From assembly GCA_964564635.1 (NCBI GenBank), contig CAZMAR010000003.1, positions 124,001 to 188,000 on the forward strand: a DNA stretch of 64,000 nucleotides, in the 5' to 3' direction. Made by a program: the position numbers and the translations under genes. A model generated the notes under the pieces. That model saw only the letters and a program-made list of their open reading frames with translations, did no database searches and was not told where the DNA came from. Of the stretch, positions 55,195 through 63,401 are shown piece by piece. Position 1 is the first letter of the stretch; every line of letters starts with the position of its first letter. The DNA is from Tepidaquicella sp964564635 (GTDB lineage Bacteria > Bacteroidota > Ignavibacteria > Tepidaquicellales > Tepidaquicellaceae).

Positions 55195-57252
55195 ATGGCA
55201 GAAGAAAAAAAATTTGTACCATTTATCTCTCCTGACACAAATCTAATTGAATTTACACTCAGGGGATTGATATTAGGATTAATACTCGCCGTAGTACTTG
55301 GAGCTGCCAATGCATACTTAGGCTTGAAAGCAGGTATGACTATTGCAGCTACATATCCTGCTGCTGTACTTGGAATGGCTATTTTAAGGCTTTTCAAAAA
55401 CAGCAATATTTTGGAAGAAAACTTTGTTCGTACTGTTGGTTCTATTGGTGAATCTGTTGCAGCAGGTGCAATATTTACATTACCAGCTTTTTTCATTGCA
55501 AAAATCTGGGACCCACAAGCAATTTCACTTTCTAACTATGCAACTGCTACCATTATTCTAATAGTGGGAGGAATTCTTGGTATTATGTTTGTAGCACTTT
55601 TAAGAAGGGTTATGGTAGAAGATAAGGATTTGCTCTTCCCTGAATCCACAGCTGCAGCTGAAATTCACAAGTCAGGTCAAAAAGGAGGTTCAGGTGCAAA
55701 GTTCCTCTTCAGTGCTATGGGAGTTGGAGCAGTGATTCAATTTTTTGCTCAGTTAAAACTTTTTGCAACCTGGGAAAAATTTTACGGATTCTTTAACAAA
55801 ACTTTAATTCCTGGAACATTCTTTAAAGCACAAGGTGGAATGTTATTAAGTTCTCCTGGCTTTAGCCCAGCTTATACTGGTGTCGGTTATATAATCGGTC
55901 CCAAATATGCTTCACTAAACTTTAGTGGTGGATTATTAGCATGGGGATTATTAACTCCGATAATTTATTATTTCCTTTATCCTGAAATAAATGTTCCAAT
56001 ATATTTACAAAATTGGGCAACGAGTTTTGGAATTCCTTTAGAAAAAGTTTCTGATCCATCGTTCCAAATTACCCAGGTTTGGAAATTTATTGTTCGACCA
56101 ATTGCAATAGGTGGTATGTTAATGGGCGCTTTTTATACTTTATTTAAGATGAGAAAATCTCTGTTCGCGGGTTTAAAAAGGTCTTTTGGTGATGTAAAAA
56201 AAGCTGCCGCTGGTTCTAATATTGAAGTTATCAGAACTGAAAAAGATCTTCCTTTTATCTATGTCCTTATTGGAATTGTTGCTTCTGCAATTATTACATT
56301 TTTCATTACATATTTCATATTTAATACCGGTTTAATCCCTGCTTTAGTAGCAGCTACGATATTAATTATTCTTGCATTTTTCTTTGCTGCTATCTCAGGA
56401 TATCTTGTTGGTATTATAGGTTCAAGTAATAATCCTATAAGCGGATTGACTCTTACTGCATTGATAACAACAGCATTAATCCTTGTTCTTATTGGCGTCG
56501 ATGCCCAACACGGAGGAGTTGCAGCAGTTCTTGGTGTTGCTGCAATAGTTTGCGTTGCTGCTGCGGTTGCCGGGGAGATGCTTCAAGACTTAAAAGCAGG
56601 ACATCTACTCGGTGGTACTCCCTGGAAAATGCAGATTGGAAATATTATTGGTGTTGTAATATCTGGACTTGTAATGTTTTATGTTCTTAATATGTTAAAT
56701 CAAGCAGATATAGTGCAGGGACAACAACAAGGATATACTGGAGGTTTTGGAAGTAAAAATCTCTCAGCCCCTCAGGCAGGTTTGATGGCGATGCTTTCAC
56801 AGGGTATTATCGGCGGTCAAATGGCATGGCCACTAATTATCGTAGGGTTACTTATGGGGCTTGCGTTTATTATGATGCAAGTTAAGAGCCCTATGTTAGT
56901 TGCAGTTGGAATGTATTTACCTCTTGAAACAACATTTGCTATTTTCGTAGGAGGTTTAATTAAAGGTATAGTAGATTTAATTGTAGAAAAGAAACAATAT
57001 GTACCAGCACAAAAAGTCAGAATTGAAAATATTGGAATACTATTAGCATCTGGTTTAATTGCAGGTGAAGCTTTGACAGGTTTAGGGTTTGCACCATTTA
57101 GAATTGCTGGTGTAGTTCCTGAAATATTTAAAGAGCCACCTGTATTAATTGGCATAGCAGTACTTGCAATTCTTACACTTATATTAATTATTATTCCGAT
57201 AATGAATCGTGGCTCAGAAGATGAACCAGCTCCACCAAGTGCCGGAATGTAA
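55195..57252 (+). CDS. oligopeptide transporter, OPT family
   Basis: The 685-residue integral membrane protein has about fifteen hydrophobic segments and OPT landmarks: ANAYLGLKAGMTIAATYPAA near the start, VGSIGESVAAGAIFTLPAFF, DLLFPESTAAAEIHKSG, SSNNPISGLTLTALITTALI and AGEMLQDLKAGHLLGGTPWK. Bacterial OPT proteins take up oligopeptides driven by protons. It is followed 18 bases later by a PqqD-like gene and then a dipeptidase, supporting a peptide-use operon. The protein ends in a short charged and proline-rich tail (SEDEPAPPS). Confidence 0.95.
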   Translation: MAEEKKFVPFISPDTNLIEFTLRGLILGLILAVVLGAANAYLGLKAGMTIAATYPAAVLGMAILRLFKNSNILEENFVRTVGSIGESVAAGAIFTLPAFFIAKIWDPQAISLSNYATATIILIVGGILGIMFVALLRRVMVEDKDLLFPESTAAAEIHKSGQKGGSGAKFLFSAMGVGAVIQFFAQLKLFATWEKFYGFFNKTLIPGTFFKAQGGMLLSSPGFSPAYTGVGYIIGPKYASLNFSGGLLAWGLLTPIIYYFLYPEINVPIYLQNWATSFGIPLEKVSDPSFQITQVWKFIVRPIAIGGMLMGAFYTLFKMRKSLFAGLKRSFGDVKKAAAGSNIEVIRTEKDLPFIYVLIGIVASAIITFFITYFIFNTGLIPALVAATILIILAFFFAAISGYLVGIIGSSNNPISGLTLTALITTALILVLIGVDAQHGGVAAVLGVAAIVCVAAAVAGEMLQDLKAGHLLGGTPWKMQIGNIIGVVISGLVMFYVLNMLNQADIVQGQQQGYTGGFGSKNLSAPQAGLMAMLSQGIIGGQMAWPLIIVGLLMGLAFIMMQVKSPMLVAVGMYLPLETTFAIFVGGLIKGIVDLIVEKKQYVPAQKVRIENIGILLASGLIAGEALTGLGFAPFRIAGVVPEIFKEPPVLIGIAVLAILTLILIIIPIMNRGSEDEPAPPSAGM

Positions 57253-57270
57253 AAATGTTCAGGAATAAAA

Positions 57271-57621
57271 ATGTTCAGAAAGAAGAAAAATATTAATTAT
57301 TTAGAATTGACCCCTGTTCATAACAAAGACTATGAAGAGGTAAATGGATTAATCACAATTGTATTTCCTAAATTCAAAAGTAAATTTTTACAGTGGTTAA
57401 TCCCAAAGAATAAACCTGCAAATATAAGAATTTCACTTGATAAAATAGGTTCATCTGTTTGGAAAAATATAAATGGAAATAGAAAAGTAGATGAAATAAT
57501 CTCTGCTTTACAACAAGAATTTGGAGAAGAATTAATTCAAGCAGAACAAAGAACTTTAAAATTTCTATCAATGTTATATCAACACAGATTTATATACTTT
57601 AAAGAATTAAGAAAGGAATAA
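57271..57621 (+). CDS. PqqD-like small protein
   Basis: This 116-residue cytoplasmic protein has the PqqD winged-helix-like pattern in its second half: ISLDKIGSSVWKNINGNRKV, DEIISALQQEFGEELIQAEQ and TLKFLSMLYQHRFIYF. PqqD domains present peptide substrates to radical SAM or cyclodehydratase enzymes, yet none is nearby. The first 50 residues (VNGLITIVFPKFKSKFLQWL) are not part of the minimal domain. The gene sits tightly between an OPT transporter and a dipeptidase, so a role in peptide handling or OPT regulation is inferred. Confidence 0.85.
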   Translation: MFRKKKNINYLELTPVHNKDYEEVNGLITIVFPKFKSKFLQWLIPKNKPANIRISLDKIGSSVWKNINGNRKVDEIISALQQEFGEELIQAEQRTLKFLSMLYQHRFIYFKELRKE

Positions 57622-57624
57622 AAT

Positions 57625-59085
57625 ATGGGAAAAATCCTCGGAAATTTAAAACCAACCCGTGTATGGGAAATATTTGAGGAAATTTGTTCAATTCCTCATC
57701 CATCAAAACACGAGGCAAAGTTAAGAGAATATGTAATTAACTTTGCAAAGAAAAATAACCTTGAATATGAAGTTGATGAAACTGGTAATGTAGTAATAAG
57801 AAAACCTGCTACGGTAGGAATGGAAAAAAGAAAAGGTGTAATACTTCAAGGTCATCTGGATATGGTTCCACAGGCAAATTCAGATGTAAAACATAATTTT
57901 GAAACCGACCCAATTCAACCCAGAATTGAAGGTGAATGGGTAAAAGCAACAGGAACAACACTTGGAGCTGACAATGGTATAGGAGTCGCAACAGCACTTG
58001 CAATTTTAGAATCAAAAGACATTCCCCATGGTCCGTTGGAAGCATTATTCACGATTGATGAAGAGACAGGTATGACAGGAGCATTTGGACTGAAACCAGG
58101 ATTTTTAAAAGGCGATATTCTATTAAATCTTGATTCAGAAGATGAAGGGGAACTATTTATAGGATGCGCAGGAGGTACCAATGGAAATTTTATTTTCAAA
58201 TATAAACAAGTCGATACCCCAAAAAATGTTAATGCATATCTTTTAAGTGTAAGAGGTCTGAAAGGCGGACATTCTGGTTGTGACATACACCTTTATAGAG
58301 GAAATGCAAATAAAATTTTATTCAGATATTTGAAACATGCAGAATCTAAACACGGAATAAGGCTTGCAAGTGTATATGGTGGGTCTCTAAGGAATGCAAT
58401 TCCAAGAGAAGCATTTGCAACTTTCGTTATACCGAAAGAAAATTCTGCTGATATTAAAAAATGTGTTCAGGATATGTATGAAATAATCAAAAAAGAATAT
58501 GCAACGATAGATCCCGATTTTACAATGGATATTACGGATATTGAAATCCCAAAAAAATTGATTGATGAGGATACTCAAAAGAGACTCATAAATGCAATAT
58601 TAGCCTGTCCAAATGACGTTATAAGAATGAGTAATGATATGCCGGGTCTGGTAGAAACATCAACAAATCTCGCAATTGTTAAAACAGATAAAGAAACTAT
58701 TGAAGTTAAATGTCTATTAAGGAGTTCTGTTGATTCAGCAAAAGAAGCTCTTGAACAAATGCTTGCAAGCTTGTTTGAATTAGCAGGAGCAGACTATGAA
58801 TTTGATGGTAGATATCCAGGATGGAAACCAAATCCAAACTCCCCCATTCTTGAAGTTATGAAAAAAGGATATAAAACAAAATTTGGTAAAGAGCCAAAAA
58901 TAAGCGCCATTCACGCAGGTCTCGAATGTGGTTTAATTGGTGGTGTCTTTCCAAATCTTGATATGATTTCTTTTGGACCAACAATTAAAAATCCTCATTC
59001 GCCTGATGAAATGGTAAATATTGAAACCGTACAGAAATTCTGGGACTATCTACTTTATACCTTAGAGAACATACCGACCAAATAA
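57625..59085 (+). CDS. pepD: aminoacyl-histidine dipeptidase (M20C)
   Basis: The 486-residue cytoplasmic metallopeptidase shows the M20 metal site: QGHLDMVPQ (His77, Asp79), TTLGADNGIGVA (Asp116), DEETGMTGA (catalytic Glu about 146), LNLDSEDEGELFIG and a late HAGLECGLIGG. Length matches E. coli PepD (485). It hydrolyses carnosine-like and other dipeptides to feed amino acids to the cell. It starts 3 bases after the PqqD-like gene, behind AGAAAGGA, and ends in a strong terminator, making OPT-PqqD-pepD one operon. Confidence 0.95.
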   Translation: MGKILGNLKPTRVWEIFEEICSIPHPSKHEAKLREYVINFAKKNNLEYEVDETGNVVIRKPATVGMEKRKGVILQGHLDMVPQANSDVKHNFETDPIQPRIEGEWVKATGTTLGADNGIGVATALAILESKDIPHGPLEALFTIDEETGMTGAFGLKPGFLKGDILLNLDSEDEGELFIGCAGGTNGNFIFKYKQVDTPKNVNAYLLSVRGLKGGHSGCDIHLYRGNANKILFRYLKHAESKHGIRLASVYGGSLRNAIPREAFATFVIPKENSADIKKCVQDMYEIIKKEYATIDPDFTMDITDIEIPKKLIDEDTQKRLINAILACPNDVIRMSNDMPGLVETSTNLAIVKTDKETIEVKCLLRSSVDSAKEALEQMLASLFELAGADYEFDGRYPGWKPNPNSPILEVMKKGYKTKFGKEPKISAIHAGLECGLIGGVFPNLDMISFGPTIKNPHSPDEMVNIETVQKFWDYLLYTLENIPTK

Positions 59086-59117
59086 GAAATAATAAATGTA
59101 AATATTTTAGATATACT

Positions 59118-59152
59118 AAGTCATAGGAATTAATAATTCCTATGACTTTTTT
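59118..59152 (+). terminator. Rho-independent terminator after pepD
   Basis: A perfect 14-base stem AAGTCATAGGAATT / AATTCCTATGACTT (59118-59131 and 59135-59148), 3-base loop, then a T-run. It ends the peptide-use operon. Confidence 0.92.
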
Positions 59153-59237
59153 ATTTTTAAACTCATTGATAAATATTTATATAAAAATCTAAATTATATA
59201 AACTAATTTGAATAGTAATTTTTAAATTAATTTTTAT

Positions 59238-59245
59238 TATATTTG
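59238..59245 (+). promoter_or_regulatory. candidate Bacteroidota -7 box (TATATTTG)
   Basis: An exact TAnnTTTG match 31 bases before the start codon of the T9SS protein gene. The nearest upstream TTG (59208-59210) is 27 bases away, further than the usual spacing, so only the -7 element is supported. Confidence 0.4.
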
Positions 59246-59276
59246 AAAAACAAATTAAAAGAAAGGAGTAAAAATT

Positions 59277-61076
59277 ATGAAAAAATTTTTCATCCTCTTT
59301 TTAGTGCTATTACTTCCCGGAAGTTTTTTATTTGCTCAATCTTCAAGATTTATCCAAAATTGCGATCCGATAAAAGAAGATATAAATAATGTTAGACTAC
59401 ATTCTAATTTCAGGTATGGAAGTGTTCCCCCAAGCCTAATTGAGCAATATCCCGGCTCAATTCCAAATACATCGAACTTCTGGGATTATCAAACAAATGG
59501 TGCTAATTTAAATCAATTGTGGATATTTGGAGATACAGTAATTGTTGCTTATATGTCTGTTGATTCAACTGACCCGACCGGCACTTCAACAAGAATAAAC
59601 TGGTATATATATAGTGTTGATGGTGGAAATACCTGGACAACCCCGATACAAATAACATTTCTGCCAAATAGGAGTGCCTATCCTGACCTGTGCCCATATT
59701 TAGCAGGTTCAGATAGAAATGTGGTAATATCTGGTAGAAAATATAATGGTTCTGCTTCAAGGGGTGGTGCATGGAGTGAGACTATGCTTGGTTTGGGGTC
59801 TTTCCTATCTGCTTTTGTACCTGATCCAGGTAGAGATTTCTTCGGATGGTATATAGGAAACAATAAATATGGTGGAGCTTACAGTTCTCCGGATGCAAGT
59901 TCGAACGATAGTCTTTTCTATGCAAAATATGATGTTTCTACAAACACTTTTAGTGATAAAACTACTTTTGCTGTAGCACCAAATAATATATTCCAAAATG
60001 TAAGATATCGACACACTGCAAACGCAACCGGAACACATCAATTTGTTATGTGGTGGGATAATACAACAGGCGCTTATGCATTAAGATATAAAACAACAAC
60101 AGATGGTGGTTCAACCTGGTCTGCAACAGCAGCTTTACAAATAGCATTTGGATTAAATGGGACTATAAATGGAGATGTATGTAGCCCCTGGTTCGGTTAT
60201 GATGCTGCATACAAACCTGGAACAAACGATTGGTATTGTGTTTGGAGTACGTTATATCCAACGTCAACAGGTCAAAACACTTCATCTCCCGGTGGCTGTA
60301 AAATATTACTTGCCTCTCCTGTTGTAAATGGAGGAGTTCCAGTTGAGGTTGCTGGTAGAACAAACATGATAATAATTTCAGATACAATTAATTACTTCTT
60401 TAATAGAGCAGCCCTGCAGGTTGGAGTAACTCCTGTATCACATCCATCAATTGCTTTTTCTGATGATGGTTCAAGAATTGTGGTTGCATTTTCGGCATTC
60501 CAACCAGGTGATTCATTAGATGGATTTAACTTCAATGATATTTGGGTAACATATTCTGATAATGGAGGATTGAACTGGGCAACGCCTTGGAACTTAACTA
60601 ACACACAAACCTGGGATGAACTTTATCCAGTGCTTTCTCCAACAGGAAATTCACCAAACTCATTTAAGATAAGATTCCAGGCAACCAGAGGTCCAGGTTC
60701 ACAAAGTTTCAGTAATAATGCTCCAGTTTACAGAGTATATCAGATTTATCAAGTATTTAATCCACAAGGAACTGGAGTTAAAAATATTAATAATGAAATT
60801 CCAGAAAAATTTGTTTTAAGCCAAAATTATCCCAATCCATTCAACCCAACAACAAGGATTAAATTCTCAATTCCGCAAAGTGCAAATGGTGAAATTATTT
60901 CATTAAAAGTATATGATATTCTTGGTAAAGAAGTTGCCGATCTATTCACAGGTAAAATTAATTCAGGTGAGTATGAAGTAGAATTTAATGGAAATAAATT
61001 ATCCAGTGGTGTCTACCTTTATCAATTAAAAGCAGGAAATTTTGTAGATACTAAAAGAATGATTCTGGTAAAATAA
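59277..61076 (+). CDS. secreted sialidase-like propeller protein with T9SS sorting domain
   Basis: The 599-residue product has a signal peptide (about 1-20, ending LFAQ), Asp-box-like repeats (SVDGGNTWTTP, TTDGGSTWSA, YSDNGGLNWATP) spread over a propeller-like region, and a C-terminal T9SS sorting domain (LSQNYPNPFNPTTRIKFSIP, KVYDILGKEV, and final TKRMILVK). GAAAGGAG is a strong ribosome site. No catalytic residues are claimed. It is bracketed by terminators and is a single-gene unit. Confidence 0.9.
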   Translation: MKKFFILFLVLLLPGSFLFAQSSRFIQNCDPIKEDINNVRLHSNFRYGSVPPSLIEQYPGSIPNTSNFWDYQTNGANLNQLWIFGDTVIVAYMSVDSTDPTGTSTRINWYIYSVDGGNTWTTPIQITFLPNRSAYPDLCPYLAGSDRNVVISGRKYNGSASRGGAWSETMLGLGSFLSAFVPDPGRDFFGWYIGNNKYGGAYSSPDASSNDSLFYAKYDVSTNTFSDKTTFAVAPNNIFQNVRYRHTANATGTHQFVMWWDNTTGAYALRYKTTTDGGSTWSATAALQIAFGLNGTINGDVCSPWFGYDAAYKPGTNDWYCVWSTLYPTSTGQNTSSPGGCKILLASPVVNGGVPVEVAGRTNMIIISDTINYFFNRAALQVGVTPVSHPSIAFSDDGSRIVVAFSAFQPGDSLDGFNFNDIWVTYSDNGGLNWATPWNLTNTQTWDELYPVLSPTGNSPNSFKIRFQATRGPGSQSFSNNAPVYRVYQIYQVFNPQGTGVKNINNEIPEKFVLSQNYPNPFNPTTRIKFSIPQSANGEIISLKVYDILGKEVADLFTGKINSGEYEVEFNGNKLSSGVYLYQLKAGNFVDTKRMILVK

Positions 61077-61097
61077 ATTAGTTTTTTGCTGACCACT

Positions 61098-61131
61098 AAA
61101 GGTTGCATAAAATTTTTATGCAACCTTTTTT
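61098..61131 (+). terminator. Rho-independent terminator after the T9SS protein
   Basis: AAAGGTTGCATA pairs with TATGCAACCTTT around an A/T loop (arms within 61098-61128), followed by six T. Clear intrinsic terminator. Confidence 0.9.
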
Positions 61132-61208
61132 GTTTTAAAAATAAAATTTATTAAATTCCTTTTTAATTAAAAATAATATAAATAGTTTTTTAACAAAAAT
61201 ATCTTTTT

Positions 61209-62240
61209 ATGAAATATAAACTATTTGGTAAAAGCGGCTTAAGAGTATCTGAAATATGTCTTGGCACAATGACTTTTGGATTGGAGTGGCAGTTGGGCGC
61301 AGGATATGAAGATAGCAAAAAAGTTTTTGATGTTTTCGTTAATGCAGGTGGAAATTTTATTGACACCGCAAACAGGTACACAGAAGGTACAAGTGAAAAA
61401 TGGGTTGGAGAATTTATTGCTTCAGATAGAGACCATTTCGTATTAGCAACTAAATTTACTTTACATGACAGAAGAGATGACCCTAATTTCAACGGTAATC
61501 ATAGAAAAAATCTATTCCGCTCGGTCGAAGGAAGTCTAAAAAGATTAAATACAGACTATATTGATTTACTATGGGTACATGCATGGGATTTTACAACTTC
61601 TGTTGATGAATTAATGAGAAGTCTTGATGATTTAATAAGTTCAGGAAAAGTACATTATATTGGAATTTCTGATACACCTGCATGGATAGTTTCAATGGCA
61701 AATACTCTATCAGAACTAAGAGGTTGGCATAGTTTTACAGGCTTGCAGATAGAATATAGTTTAATAGAACGATCGGCAGAGCGTGATTTATTACCAATGG
61801 CAAAAGCATTAGATTTAGCAGTAACTCCCTGGGCACCACTTGCTGGGGGTAGCTTAACAGGTAAGTATTTAAAAGAAGAAACTTCAACAGGAAGAATACC
61901 AGTAGATTCAAAAAGAAGAAGTGAACGAGCATTGAATATTGCGAAAGAAGTTATTGCTGTTGCAAAAGAATTAAATAGATCTCCTGCTGAAATAGCAATT
62001 AATTGGACAAGACAAAGAGACCAGGTAATTATTCCTATCGTTGGTGCGAGATATGAAAACCAGATTAAAGAGTGGATTGGGTGCGTAGATTTTACAATTC
62101 CTGATGAATTAATAAAAAGACTTGATGAGGTCAGTAAAATTGATTTAGGTTTTCCTCATGAATTTCTTAAAAGCCCTAATATACAAGATGTGATTTTTGG
62201 AGGAACCCAGGATAAAATAATAAAGCATAGAGAATTCTGA
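61209..62240 (+). CDS. aldo/keto reductase
   Basis: This 343-residue NADPH-dependent oxidoreductase has ICLGTMTFGLEWQLGAGYED, FIDTANRYTEGTSEKWVGEF with the catalytic Tyr, LATKFTLHDRRDDPN, DYIDLLWVHAWD with the active-site His, GISDTPAWIV and IPIVGARYENQIKE for cofactor binding. It resembles the Tas/YhdN-like AKR group. Substrate is unknown. It stands alone between a terminator and convergent genes. Confidence 0.92.
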   Translation: MKYKLFGKSGLRVSEICLGTMTFGLEWQLGAGYEDSKKVFDVFVNAGGNFIDTANRYTEGTSEKWVGEFIASDRDHFVLATKFTLHDRRDDPNFNGNHRKNLFRSVEGSLKRLNTDYIDLLWVHAWDFTTSVDELMRSLDDLISSGKVHYIGISDTPAWIVSMANTLSELRGWHSFTGLQIEYSLIERSAERDLLPMAKALDLAVTPWAPLAGGSLTGKYLKEETSTGRIPVDSKRRSERALNIAKEVIAVAKELNRSPAEIAINWTRQRDQVIIPIVGARYENQIKEWIGCVDFTIPDELIKRLDEVSKIDLGFPHEFLKSPNIQDVIFGGTQDKIIKHREF

Positions 62241-62304
62241 AATCTCAATATCTGCTAAGTCATCATTTTAAACTCAATTCAAAACTTATATATAATAAAA
62301 ATTT

Positions 62305-62700
62305 CTAATCCAATTTACTACCACAGAATGTACAAAATTTAGCATCAAGTGGTAGTTCAGCTCCACAGGAACATTTTTTTACTTTTGGATCAGATTTACC
62401 AACAACTTCTTCTGCGGTTTTGTGAACCTCCAGAAGCTCTTTTTCTTTTAACTCTATTTGCTTATCAATATTTTCCAATTCATTGAATTTATCCTTAAAT
62501 TTTTCAATGTCAAATGTTCCTGCTTTATACATATCATAAAATTCCGTACCTACAGTCAGGAGAATAGAAGATTTTCTTTGTTTGAGATTACTTATTTCTC
62601 CTTTAATTTTTGTGGAATCAACTAACTCCTTGGACTTGACTTTCATTTTGGTAATACCTTCATCAAGTCCTTTTTTTAATTTATCAAATAAATCAGCCAT
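62305..62700 (-). CDS. coiled-coil protein with C-terminal zinc ribbon
   Basis: The 131-residue product is mostly helical and charged (KKGLDEGITKMKVKSKELVD, FKDKFNELENIDKQIELKEK), likely a coiled coil, and ends in a zinc ribbon with CSCGAELPLDAKFCTFCGSK, in which the first pair is C-x-C rather than C-x2-C. It lies 18 bases after the membrane zinc-ribbon gene with a GGAG ribosome site, so the two form an operon. No function is known; a scaffold or envelope-stress role is conceivable. Confidence 0.75.
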   Translation of the reverse strand: MADLFDKLKKGLDEGITKMKVKSKELVDSTKIKGEISNLKQRKSSILLTVGTEFYDMYKAGTFDIEKFKDKFNELENIDKQIELKEKELLEVHKTAEEVVGKSDPKVKKCSCGAELPLDAKFCTFCGSKLD

Positions 62701-62718
62701 AATTAGCTCCGCTTTTGT

Positions 62719-63204
62719 TTATTTTAATTTTGCACCACACTGGCTACAAAAAGTTTCAGTTGTATTAACAATTGCTCCACAGGCTGGGCATTTAATTGTC
62801 ATTGTTCCTATTTGTACTTTTCCTTTTAAAAACAATTCGAAAACATTATATCCAATAATACCGAGAGAAAAAATAAACATAAAGAAAAACCCAATTTTTA
62901 ATGACAAGTTAATATCAATTGCTGTGATTATTAAAAAAACAAAAATAATAGCAGCCAATATTAACTCCGGCATTCTATTTTGTCCTTTATAAACGACAGA
63001 AACAACTATCCCTGCGATAGTGCATAAAAAACTTAAGAATACAGGGAAATAAAAAGTTGCATCTCCAAACCCAAATACAAGGCTAAAAGCCGAAACGGAA
63101 ATAGAAAATCCAAAAATTCCAGCACCAACAAAAGGTAAAAAAAATGAGATAAAAATTAATCCAAACAAGGTAGTTGAAATGTAAGGTTTAAACTGTTCCA
63201 TCAT
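62719..63204 (-). CDS. membrane protein with C-terminal zinc ribbon
   Basis: The 161-residue protein has four or five hydrophobic segments in its first 125 residues (for example LFGLIFISFFLPFVGAGIFG and ELILAAIIFVFLIITAI) and a cytoplasmic-type zinc ribbon at the end: CPACGAIVNTTETFCSQCG. It is first of a two-gene unit with the coiled-coil zinc-ribbon protein. No named family is recognised. Confidence 0.75.
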   Translation of the reverse strand: MMEQFKPYISTTLFGLIFISFFLPFVGAGIFGFSISVSAFSLVFGFGDATFYFPVFLSFLCTIAGIVVSVVYKGQNRMPELILAAIIFVFLIITAIDINLSLKIGFFFMFIFSLGIIGYNVFELFLKGKVQIGTMTIKCPACGAIVNTTETFCSQCGAKLK

Positions 63205-63401
63205 AAATAATTTTAAATTGATAAAAAATTTTATAAGTATAAAATGTGAAATTATTTAGATAAATTCAAATATATTAGCAATACATAAAATAAATATTTT
63301 AATCCTGAACTTGTGAACGGACAAATGCTAATATAAATATTATAGTATTGAAGTCAAGAGCAATATTTCTTAAATTAAATAATAAAAAAACGGAGATAAA
63401 A

